A stretch of DNA of 23,228 nt from Porphyromonadaceae bacterium UBA3327 (lineage in GTDB: Bacteria; Bacteroidota; Bacteroidia; Bacteroidales; Muribaculaceae): contig DERZ01000064.1 in NCBI GenBank assembly GCA_002361155.1, forward strand, positions 1 to 23,228, given 5' to 3'. The notes under the pieces were generated by a model. The model searched no databases. It was given only the letters and a program-made list of their open reading frames with translations, and was not told where the DNA came from. Both the position numbers and the translations under genes were made by a program. Each line of letters begins with the position of its first letter. The stretch's first letter is position 1. This document shows, piece by piece, positions 15,100-21,812 of the stretch.

Positions 15100-15642
15100 A
15101 TGGAATTCAGAGAATTGACAGTGAAAGACTATCCGGCTTTCCTGAAACTGTACAACGAGACATTTCCCGCCGACGAGCGCAGATTGTTCAAAAACGCCGA
15201 ACATGTGGCCAATTTCGTCAGGATGAAGGGCGGAAAATTCGCGGGCTTTGTCTATGACGACGGTGGCAATGATTTCCTCGCCTTCCTTACATACTGGAAA
15301 TTCGAGAATTATGTCTACATCGAACATTTCGCCGTTGATCCGGCCCACCGCTCGAAAAACATCGGAAGAATGATGTTAAACCACCTTTTCGGCACAGTGG
15401 GCGAGAATGTGCTCATCGAAGTGGAGAAACCTACCGATGACGAGTCACGCCGCCGCATATCGTTCTACGAAAAAAACGGCTTCAAGCTCCGCGAGGACAT
15501 AAACTATGTGCAGCCCCCCTACTCCCCCGAACAGTCCGGAGTGGAGATGCTGCTGATGACGCATGGCGACGTAAAACTCCGCGATACCCGTGACCTGCGC
15601 GAGATGCTCACGGAGGTCTACAATGTCGACAATGGTATCTGA
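15100..15642 (+). CDS. GNAT family N-acetyltransferase
   Basis: A 180-residue acyl-CoA-dependent acetyltransferase. The acetyl-CoA motif A is visible as YIEHFAVDPAHRSKNIGRMML (73-93), with the R/Q-x-x-G-x-G/A-type loop as RSKNIGR, followed by motif B FYEKNGF (122-128). The acceptor substrate cannot be predicted. The end of the gene is convergent with the outer-membrane protein gene, only 22 bp apart and with no terminator hairpin between them. It may be co-transcribed with the SGNH hydrolase, though a separate promoter in the 51-bp gap cannot be excluded. Confidence 0.85.
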   Translation: MEFRELTVKDYPAFLKLYNETFPADERRLFKNAEHVANFVRMKGGKFAGFVYDDGGNDFLAFLTYWKFENYVYIEHFAVDPAHRSKNIGRMMLNHLFGTVGENVLIEVEKPTDDESRRRISFYEKNGFKLREDINYVQPPYSPEQSGVEMLLMTHGDVKLRDTRDLREMLTEVYNVDNGI

Positions 15643-15664
15643 CCCGGCCTGAAACGGACCAGAA

Positions 15665-16381
15665 TCAGAAATCGTAGCCGAGCGAGAAGATCCAGCCTTT
15701 GGTGACCCCGCCGAAGTTTTTCTCCATGTTGTCGACTTTCAGCAGCTTCCAGGCCTTGGCGCATCCAGCCATATAGTGTACGCCGGCATACCAGCGGCGG
15801 TGCAGGGTAAGAGATGTGCCCATCTTGAAACCGAAGTCGAAGGCTGATGCCCGTTCCGGGACAGGCAGAAACACGCCGTCGGGAGAATCGGTAATCGCGG
15901 CCTTGACATTCACATTCGAGCCGAGCAGAAGCGATACGTAGGGACCGACCTCCACTCCCCATCGGAGGTCATCGCAGACATTGAAATTGAATACAGCCAT
16001 CACGGGAACTGTGAAGTTGTATGAGTTCCGCGTGCCGCTGACCGATGCATTGTAACCCTCCATCAGTCCCGAGCCCTTGGGATCGCCGGTGAGGGTATAG
16101 CTGCCGCTGCGCGATTCGTAGAAGAGACCGGGCTGGACTGAGATCCAGTCGCGGATGTTGAATGTGGCCACCGCCCCGAGATTGAAACCGGTGCCCCAGC
16201 TCTCCTTGTGGTAACAGTACGGGAGGGCATTGTCGCTGATGGTGCGGTTTGTGGTGTTCACTCCTATCCTCGCTCCGACGGAAAATTTGTCTTTGCTCCC
16301 GGCGGTGCTGAAAAAATCGGCGCCCTGCGCCATCTGCAGTCCCGCCAGAGCCATGAAGGCCATCATTACTGTCTTTTTCAT
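15665..16381 (-). CDS. Outer-membrane beta-barrel protein
   Basis: A 238-residue predicted outer-membrane protein of the PorT/OMP_b-brl type. It starts with a signal peptide (MKKTVMMAFMALAGLQMAQG, cleavage near residue 20), shows alternating amphipathic strands such as DWISVQPGLFYESRSGSYTL and WGVEVGPYVSLLLGS, and ends in SLGYDF, with the C-terminal aromatic residue typical of barrels handled by the BAM machinery. I chose the ATG at 16381: the longer frame to 16465 would start upstream of the predicted promoter and lacks a signal peptide at its N-terminus. The function (adhesin, porin or structural) is unknown. Confidence 0.85.
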   Translation of the reverse strand: MKKTVMMAFMALAGLQMAQGADFFSTAGSKDKFSVGARIGVNTTNRTISDNALPYCYHKESWGTGFNLGAVATFNIRDWISVQPGLFYESRSGSYTLTGDPKGSGLMEGYNASVSGTRNSYNFTVPVMAVFNFNVCDDLRWGVEVGPYVSLLLGSNVNVKAAITDSPDGVFLPVPERASAFDFGFKMGTSLTLHRRWYAGVHYMAGCAKAWKLLKVDNMEKNFGGVTKGWIFSLGYDF

Positions 16382-16435
16382 GTCTGTATGGTTTGTTTTC
16401 GCCCCCGTTAAATCCCGCCAGTATGACTGAAATCG

Positions 16436-16466
16436 CAAAATTAATAAAAATATCTTAACGACCAAG
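16436..16466 (-). promoter_or_regulatory. Promoter of the outer-membrane protein gene
   Basis: On the minus strand CTTG (16463-16466) is followed after 19 bases by TAATTTTG (16436-16443). It matches the phylum consensus except for one base in the -33 box. Transcription would start near 16430, about 50 nt ahead of the chosen start codon. Confidence 0.6.
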
Positions 16467-16552
16467 ATGAAATATGGCTTTTATTTTGTAATTTTACGGC
16501 CAAGAATTTCTTAACAACATTTTTTAACAAAACATATTGCCAATTCCCGACT

Positions 16553-17575
16553 ATGTCAGCATTTCAGAAATACAGATACAACAATCTGCTGGTAAACACG
16601 AAGGACTACGTGATGATTGTGGTTGGTCTGATGATTTACGCCATCGGATTCACGGCCTGCATTCTTCCGCACAAGGTGGTGATGGGAGGTCTGACCGGCG
16701 TGGGCACGCTTGTATATTTCGCCACGGACGGGGCCGTATCGGTGGCGGTAACCTCCTACGCGTGCAACCTGCTGCTTCTCGCCATGGCCTACAAGATAGT
16801 GGGCCGCACGTTCGTGCTCCGCACCATATACAGCGCCACCGTAATCGCCCTTAGTCTCGGAATCTTCGAGAATTTCTTCATGGGCATCGGGCACCCGCTT
16901 ATTCCGGACCGGGTGGTGAGCATAGTTCTCGGAGCAATATGCTGCGGTATCGGGATCGGAACTTGTTTTATCCACAACGGCTCCACCGGGGGAACCGACA
17001 TCGTGGCGGCAATGGTGTCGAAATTCAGCAATGTCAGCATCGGCCGTACGCTCATCTGCGTGGATATGACCATAGTGTGCTGCTCTATATTTCTGCCTTT
17101 CGAGGGAACCTGGGAGCAGCGTATCGAGGCCCGCATTCCCATTATCGTATACGGTATAATGGTGAGTTTCATCGGCTCGTTCATGGCAGACCAGATCATA
17201 AACACCAACCGCCAGGCGACCCAGTTTTTCATCTTCTCGGAGAAGTGGAAGGAGATTGCCGACAGGATCAACAGCGAGGCCCGTCGCGGCGTGACAGTGA
17301 TCGACGGCATGGGCTGGTATTTCAAACATGACATGAAAATTCTGATGGTGTGCTGCCGCAGGATCGAATCGGTGACAATTTTCCGCATAGTCAAGCTGAT
17401 CGACGAGCATGCTTTCGTCACCCAAGGCGCAGTGAACGGGGTCTACGGCAACGGATTCGACCGCATGAAGATACGCATCAAGAAAGCGCAACACCCGGAT
17501 GAGCATAGCCCGGAAGGACCTCAACCGGCATCACTTCAGCCGGAGAATCCACAAAATGAACTTTCCGGCCAGTGA
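16553..17575 (+). CDS. YitT family membrane protein (copy 1)
   Basis: A 340-residue integral membrane protein with the YitT (DUF161) core and a C-terminal DUF2179 domain. About six to seven hydrophobic helices lie within residues 18-213, with the signature ILPHKVVMGGLTGVGTLVYF (37-56) and FIHNGSTGGTDIVA (139-152). The cytoplasmic part (about 224-310) includes RRGVTVIDGMGWY, typical of DUF2179. The transported substrate of this family is not established. A polar tail rich in Pro, Gln and Glu (about 311-340) is absent from the paralogue that faces it. The gene ends at a symmetric terminator shared with that copy (17588-17630) and is divergent from the outer-membrane protein gene. No consensus promoter was found in the 170-bp gap for this strand. 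Confidence 0.9.
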   Translation: MSAFQKYRYNNLLVNTKDYVMIVVGLMIYAIGFTACILPHKVVMGGLTGVGTLVYFATDGAVSVAVTSYACNLLLLAMAYKIVGRTFVLRTIYSATVIALSLGIFENFFMGIGHPLIPDRVVSIVLGAICCGIGIGTCFIHNGSTGGTDIVAAMVSKFSNVSIGRTLICVDMTIVCCSIFLPFEGTWEQRIEARIPIIVYGIMVSFIGSFMADQIINTNRQATQFFIFSEKWKEIADRINSEARRGVTVIDGMGWYFKHDMKILMVCCRRIESVTIFRIVKLIDEHAFVTQGAVNGVYGNGFDRMKIRIKKAQHPDEHSPEGPQPASLQPENPQNELSGQ

Positions 17576-17587
17576 CCGGCGAACGGA

Positions 17588-17630
17588 TACAAAAAAATCC
17601 TGCTCCTTTTCGGAGCAGGATTTTTTTGTA
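17588..17630. terminator. Symmetric two-way terminator between the YitT paralogues
   Basis: A 19-bp perfect stem (17588-17606 with 17612-17630) closes a five-base loop. The GC core CCTGCTCC is flanked by A7 on the left and T7 on the right, so it works as an intrinsic terminator on both strands. It lies 12 bp past the stop of copy 1 and 31 bp past the stop of copy 2. Confidence 0.93.
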
Positions 17631-17661
17631 TCTGCGGTTAGAGAACCGTACTACTTTGTTT

Positions 17662-18582
17662 TTACTTGTTGGGTTTTATCTTGACTTTCATCGGGTCGAA
17701 GCCTTTGCCGTAGACTCCGTTGGCGGGAGACTGAGCAATGAATGCCTCGCTGTCGATTGTCTTGATAATGCGGAAGATGTTGACCGCCTCTATCTTGCGG
17801 CACCACACAAGCAGAAGCTTAACCTGCTTTTTCGAATACCAGCCCTCGCCGTCGAGGAGTGTCACTCCGCGATGGGCCTCCTGATTGACCGCATCGGCAA
17901 TTTTCTCCCAATGGTGCGAAAAAATCACGAACTGCACAGCCTGGCGGTTGGTATTGATAAGCATGTCGGTAATGTAGGAGTAAATGAAGATCGTGATCCA
18001 GCCGTAGAGGATTCTGGGCACGGTGTTCTGGATTCTCGCCTCCATGTCTCCCTCAAAAGGAAGGAAGAATGTGAGTCCGACGATGGTCATGTCGACAACC
18101 ATCAGCGTGCGGCCGACACTTACGTTGCTGACCTTGGTGACAAGGGCCGCGATAATGTCGGAGCCGCCCGAGGTGCCGTTGTGGATATAGATCGAACCGA
18201 TTCCGAGCCCACAGAGTATACCTCCGAGAACAACACTCATTGCGGTGTCGGCGAGCAACGGAGGGTGCGACAGGAAATAGTTTTCGATAAGACCGATGAA
18301 TACCGATATTCCGGTGGCTCCGAATATGGTCCTGGCCACAAACGCCTTGCCGAGAACTTTCCATCCAATCGCTATGAGCAACAGGTTGACTCCATACATG
18401 GTTACCGCCACGGGCACGAAACCTCCCGTAGCAAAATATACAAGGGTACCGAGACCGGCCATGCCTCCAATCACAATCGAATGGGGAAGAATGAAGACAC
18501 AGAACCCTATTGCGTACAGGATGAGCCCCACCGTGATCATGGCAAAGTCATTGACATTAGACTTAAGGCTATTATAATTCAT
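17662..18582 (-). CDS. YitT family membrane protein (copy 2)
   Basis: A 306-residue paralogue of the neighbouring plus-strand YitT protein, with the same order of parts: hydrophobic core with FILPHSIVIGGMAGLGTLVY, YIHNGTSGGSDIIAAL, then DUF2179 with HRGVTLLDGEGWY. The two align along nearly the whole length, with long shared runs such as GTLVYFAT and NTNRQA. Copy 2 ends shortly after DPMKVKIKPNK and lacks the tail of copy 1. It lies 110 bp downstream of miaA on the same strand. A TAATTTTG box (18670-18677) could give it its own promoter. Function is unknown; duplication by an inverted event is an inference. Confidence 0.9.
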   Translation of the reverse strand: MNYNSLKSNVNDFAMITVGLILYAIGFCVFILPHSIVIGGMAGLGTLVYFATGGFVPVAVTMYGVNLLLIAIGWKVLGKAFVARTIFGATGISVFIGLIENYFLSHPPLLADTAMSVVLGGILCGLGIGSIYIHNGTSGGSDIIAALVTKVSNVSVGRTLMVVDMTIVGLTFFLPFEGDMEARIQNTVPRILYGWITIFIYSYITDMLINTNRQAVQFVIFSHHWEKIADAVNQEAHRGVTLLDGEGWYSKKQVKLLLVWCRKIEAVNIFRIIKTIDSEAFIAQSPANGVYGKGFDPMKVKIKPNK

Positions 18583-18669
18583 TATGCTATAAGGTATTAT
18601 ATTTAGTTATCACAGTTATGTAAACCGCACCTGGAAGACGCTTTCCCTCCCGCTGGCGAATTCACGGCA

Positions 18670-18677
18670 CAAAATTA
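18670..18677 (-). promoter_or_regulatory. Putative -7 box for YitT copy 2
   Basis: On the minus strand TAATTTTG fits TAnnTTTG and lies about 88 bp ahead of the gene. An ATTG 18 bases upstream (18696-18699), inside the end of miaA, is only a partial -33 match. Confidence 0.35.
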
Positions 18678-18692
18678 TGAATTTTTTTTCAA

Positions 18693-19583
18693 TTACAATA
18701 GTCCCAAATCTTTTTTTATGGCTTCGGCGCTCTCCTTGAAAATCACGGAGGGATCGCGGCGATACCACGTGAGCTGCTTTTTGGCATAGACGCGCGTGTT
18801 CTTCTTTATCCTTTCCACCGCGGTACGGAAATCCATATCGCCGTCGATGTATGAAAACATCTCCTTGAGGCCCACAGTATTCAGCGAGTTGAGATGGCGC
18901 ATGCCGATCACGCGCCTGGCCTCATCCTCCAGTCCGTCAGCCACCATTCTCTCCGTGCGGCTGTCGATCCGGGCAAAAAGTGTGGCACGGTCAGGGCAAA
19001 GACAGTATTTCAATATGCGGAAAGGGCGCTCGGTACGTCTGCCGGAAATCAGCGAGGAATATGGCGCGCCGGCCGCGAGGGAAAGTTCGACGGCATGGAC
19101 CACGCGCTTCATGTTGAAAAGATCGACTTTAGAATACCATTCCGGATCGAGACCGAGAAGCCGTATCCTCATGGCTGCGTCGCCGTAGCGCCGCCATTCG
19201 TCGTGGATACGCGCGCGCAATTCCGCGGGAACATCCGGAAGAGGGTCGAGACCGTTGCAGAGAGCGTCGACGTACATCATGGAGCCTCCGCACACCACGG
19301 CATAATCGCTCTCCCGGAACATCCCGTCAAGAATGCGGAGCGCGTCCGCCTCGAAGCGTGCGGCACTATAGTTTTCCTCCAGACAAAGCATTCCCGCCAG
19401 ATGATGCCGCACCGCGGCAAGCTGGGAGGCCGTGGGAGCGGCGGTAGATACCGGGATGTCTCGATAGACCTGTCTGCTGTCGGCAGAAATGATCCCGGTG
19501 GAGAGTCGCCTGGCTATGTCGACAGCAAGGGCCGACTTCCCGGAGGCTGTCGGCCCTGTTATTATTATAACTGTCTTTTCCAA
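18693..19583 (-). CDS. miaA: tRNA dimethylallyltransferase
   Basis: A 296-residue enzyme that adds a dimethylallyl group to A37 of tRNAs reading UNN codons. It shows the P-loop GPTASGKS (10-17), SADSRQVYRD (33-42) for substrate binding, CGGSMMYVDAL (97-107 region), and the C-terminal RIKKNTRVYAKKQLTWYRRD that contacts tRNA. The length is on the short side of the usual 295-315. The gene begins 31 bp after pepT on the same strand, so the two are probably co-transcribed. No terminator separates it from YitT copy 2. Another anticodon-loop modifier, mnmE, starts about 2.2 kb away. Confidence 0.95.
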   Translation of the reverse strand: MEKTVIIITGPTASGKSALAVDIARRLSTGIISADSRQVYRDIPVSTAAPTASQLAAVRHHLAGMLCLEENYSAARFEADALRILDGMFRESDYAVVCGGSMMYVDALCNGLDPLPDVPAELRARIHDEWRRYGDAAMRIRLLGLDPEWYSKVDLFNMKRVVHAVELSLAAGAPYSSLISGRRTERPFRILKYCLCPDRATLFARIDSRTERMVADGLEDEARRVIGMRHLNSLNTVGLKEMFSYIDGDMDFRTAVERIKKNTRVYAKKQLTWYRRDPSVIFKESAEAIKKDLGLL

Positions 19584-19614
19584 TTGCCGGAAACCTATAT
19601 CTGACAGTGCGAGG

Positions 19615-20835
19615 TCAACGGTCGGCCACGATGCGGCAGATGTTCACTATCACGTCCACTGCCTTCTCCATCGAGGAGACGGGAACATATTCATAGCGGC
19701 CATGGAAGTTCTCTCCGCCGGCGAAAATGTTGGGACAGGGTAGTCCCTTGAAGGAGAGCTGGGCACCGTCCGTACCGCCGCGGATGGGCTGGACGCGGGG
19801 CTCGATGCCAGAGTCGCGCATGGCCTGCTCAGCGATCTCGATCACATGCATCACTGGCTCGATTTTCTCACGCATGTTGTAGTACTGGTCCTTTATCTCC
19901 ACCGTACAGCAGCCGGGAAACTCCATGTTGGTCTTCCGGCACAGATGCTCAATCTCTTTCTTGCGGCTCTCGAAACGCGCGCGGTCGTGGTCGCGGATGA
20001 TGTAGGAGAGCACGGTCTGCTCCACGCCGCCCTCGATTCCGACAAGATGGTAGAATCCTTCGTAACCCTCGGTATGTTCGGGAGTCTCCCATCGGGGAAG
20101 CATGGCTATGAAGTTGTTGGCCACGCGGATGGAATTGACCATCTTATGCTTGGCATAGCCGGGATGGACGTTGCGGCCCTTGATCGTAACCTTGGCTGAT
20201 GCGCCGTTGAAGTTTTCGTACTCAAGCTCGCCGACAGCGCCTCCGTCCATGGTGTAGGCGAATTCGCAGCCGAATTTCTCCACGTCGAACTTGTGTGCGC
20301 CGAGTCCTATCTCCTCATCGGGATTGAAACCGATACGGATCTTGCCGTGCTTTATCTCGGGATGAGACTGCAGATACGCCACCGCGGTGATGATCTCAGC
20401 CACGCCGGCTTTGTCGTCGGCACCGAGAAGCGTCGTTCCGTCGGTGACAATCAGATCCTCGCCCATATAATTGTGCAGCTCGGGGAATTCCTCGGGTGAA
20501 AGCACAATTTGCTCCTTCTCGTTGAGCGTGATGGGTCCGCCGTCGTAGTTCTTCACAATGCGCGGGGACACGTGGCGTCCCGACATGTCGGGCGATGTGT
20601 CGATATGCGCGATGAATCCCACAGTCGGCACCGGCTTCTCCATGTTGGCCGGAAGGGTGGCGAATAAATAGCCGTTGCTGTCGAGCTCGACATCCTCAAG
20701 TCCCATTCCGTCAAGCACTGACTTTAGATACTTGGCAAATTCCATCTGGCCGGGCGAGGAGGGGGTCATATTGGTCAGTTCATCGCTCTGTGTATCGAAT
20801 TTCACAAAATCGAGAAATCTGTCGGTTACGTTCAT
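19615..20835 (-). CDS. pepT: Peptidase T (tripeptide aminopeptidase)
   Basis: A 406-residue M20-family zinc exopeptidase that removes N-terminal residues from tripeptides in the cytoplasm. Metal and catalytic motifs are AHIDTSPD with H77 and D79, LLGADDKAG with D140, PDEEIG with E174 and E175, and YTMDGG with D197. The segment [33 protein letters not shown] near the C-terminus carries the last metal-binding His. Length fits the family (about 405-410). It leads a pepT-miaA pair and is divergent from the nuclease gene. A TAAATTTG box (20886-20893) about 50 bp upstream may belong to its promoter, but no matching -33 element is evident. Confidence 0.95.
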   Translation of the reverse strand: MNVTDRFLDFVKFDTQSDELTNMTPSSPGQMEFAKYLKSVLDGMGLEDVELDSNGYLFATLPANMEKPVPTVGFIAHIDTSPDMSGRHVSPRIVKNYDGGPITLNEKEQIVLSPEEFPELHNYMGEDLIVTDGTTLLGADDKAGVAEIITAVAYLQSHPEIKHGKIRIGFNPDEEIGLGAHKFDVEKFGCEFAYTMDGGAVGELEYENFNGASAKVTIKGRNVHPGYAKHKMVNSIRVANNFIAMLPRWETPEHTEGYEGFYHLVGIEGGVEQTVLSYIIRDHDRARFESRKKEIEHLCRKTNMEFPGCCTVEIKDQYYNMREKIEPVMHVIEIAEQAMRDSGIEPRVQPIRGGTDGAQLSFKGLPCPNIFAGGENFHGRYEYVPVSSMEKAVDVIVNICRIVADR

Positions 20836-20885
20836 ATTTTCAATTTTTTTGTTTACTCAGTTATTGCATTCCCCTTTTCCGGTTG

Positions 20886-20893
20886 CAAATTTA
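20886..20893 (-). promoter_or_regulatory. Putative -7 box for pepT
   Basis: On the minus strand this reads TAAATTTG, matching TAnnTTTG, about 50 bp ahead of the pepT start. The -33 element is not recognisable. Confidence 0.35.
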
Positions 20894-20948
20894 GAAAAAA
20901 TACTTCAATTATTGACTCCGATATGCTTAAAAACACAAGTATTATGAT

Positions 20949-20956
20949 TAAATTTG
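20949..20956 (+). promoter_or_regulatory. Putative -7 box abutting the nuclease start codon
   Basis: TAAATTTG matches the -7 consensus but ends only 4 bases before the ATG at 20961. If used, the transcript would be leaderless or nearly so. No TTTG lies 19-21 bases upstream, which weakens the call. A six-codon frame (20944-20964) ends with TGA overlapping the same ATG and is a second possible reading of this spot. Confidence 0.25.
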
Positions 20957-20960
20957 CATT

Positions 20961-21812
20961 ATGAATAAGTTGTATCTGATTCCCCTGGCGGTTATGCTCG
21001 CTCTCGCCGTTTCGACAAATTCCTGCTCGCGGGCCGATGCGGGCACAACGTCAGCCACAGCCTGCGCCACGGATGACTTAGAAAATCCGCGCCCTTTCCC
21101 ACACAGCGCCCCACTCCACTATCCGGACCTTGACAAAGTGCGTATCAACGATTCCATACCGTCGCAGGAGAAGGATTATGAAGGATTCCGGGTGTCGTTC
21201 AACAAGAACAACGGCACACCGAACTGGGTGGCGTGGGAACTGCTCGGCAGCGAGACGGACGGACCGGTGAAACGGAGCAATAAATTCAGGGAGGACCCCG
21301 ATGTGGAAGGCTGCCCCACTCCGGCTGACTACCGGCACTCCGGTTTCGACCGCGGTCATCTATGCCCGGCGGCCGACCAGAAATGGAGCGAGAAAGCCAT
21401 GGATGACTGCTTCATCCTCACCAACATCGCACCTCAGAACAATTCGCTCAACACCGGCGCATGGAACACTCTCGAAGGGAAGGAGCGACAGTGGGCAAAG
21501 CGCGACTCGGCCATCATCATCGTAGCCGGACCGATCTATGAACCTGCCGACACAAAACGCATCGGAACGACGGGAGTGAGGGTGCCGGGTGCTTTCTTTA
21601 AAATGCTCGCCGCCCCTTACGCCGAGAAGCCCCGCGGAATAGCATTCGTCTATCCTAACATGGCCTCACCGGGAAATATGGAAAATTACGCCATGAGTAT
21701 CCGGGAACTTGAGCAGATCATCGGCTACGACTTCCTCTATACCCTCCCCGACTCGATAGAGGACATTATCGAATCATCAGCATCTTTCAGAGAATGGAAC
21801 AGACGAAATTGA
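20961..21812 (+). CDS. DNA/RNA non-specific endonuclease (NUC1 family), probable lipoprotein
   Basis: A 283-residue beta-beta-alpha-metal nuclease. The catalytic motif is FDRGHLCPAADQKW (129-142), with H133 as the expected general base. N164 in NSLNTGAW and E172 in NTLEGKER match, by spacing, the Mg-binding Asn and Glu of the Serratia-type enzyme, so the active site looks intact. The N-terminus has a hydrophobic stretch ending in STNSC, suggesting a lipoprotein anchored at C22 with a flexible Thr/Ala-rich linker before the domain. It would then act in the periplasm or at the surface, perhaps on DNA or RNA taken from the gut, which is inference. Its last 19 bases overlap the start of mnmE in another frame. 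No inhibitor gene is adjacent. Confidence 0.9.
   Translation: MNKLYLIPLAVMLALAVSTNSCSRADAGTTSATACATDDLENPRPFPHSAPLHYPDLDKVRINDSIPSQEKDYEGFRVSFNKNNGTPNWVAWELLGSETDGPVKRSNKFREDPDVEGCPTPADYRHSGFDRGHLCPAADQKWSEKAMDDCFILTNIAPQNNSLNTGAWNTLEGKERQWAKRDSAIIIVAGPIYEPADTKRIGTTGVRVPGAFFKMLAAPYAEKPRGIAFVYPNMASPGNMENYAMSIRELEQIIGYDFLYTLPDSIEDIIESSASFREWNRRN

Noticed and set aside
16382-16465. Upstream extension of the outer-membrane protein to an ATG at 16465
   Set aside because: The extension lies across the predicted promoter and would bury the signal peptide 28 residues inside the protein.
16556-18606. Long frames antisense to both YitT genes (322 and 344 codons)
   Set aside because: They resemble each other only because the sense proteins are paralogues; the real products have clear membrane segments and family motifs.
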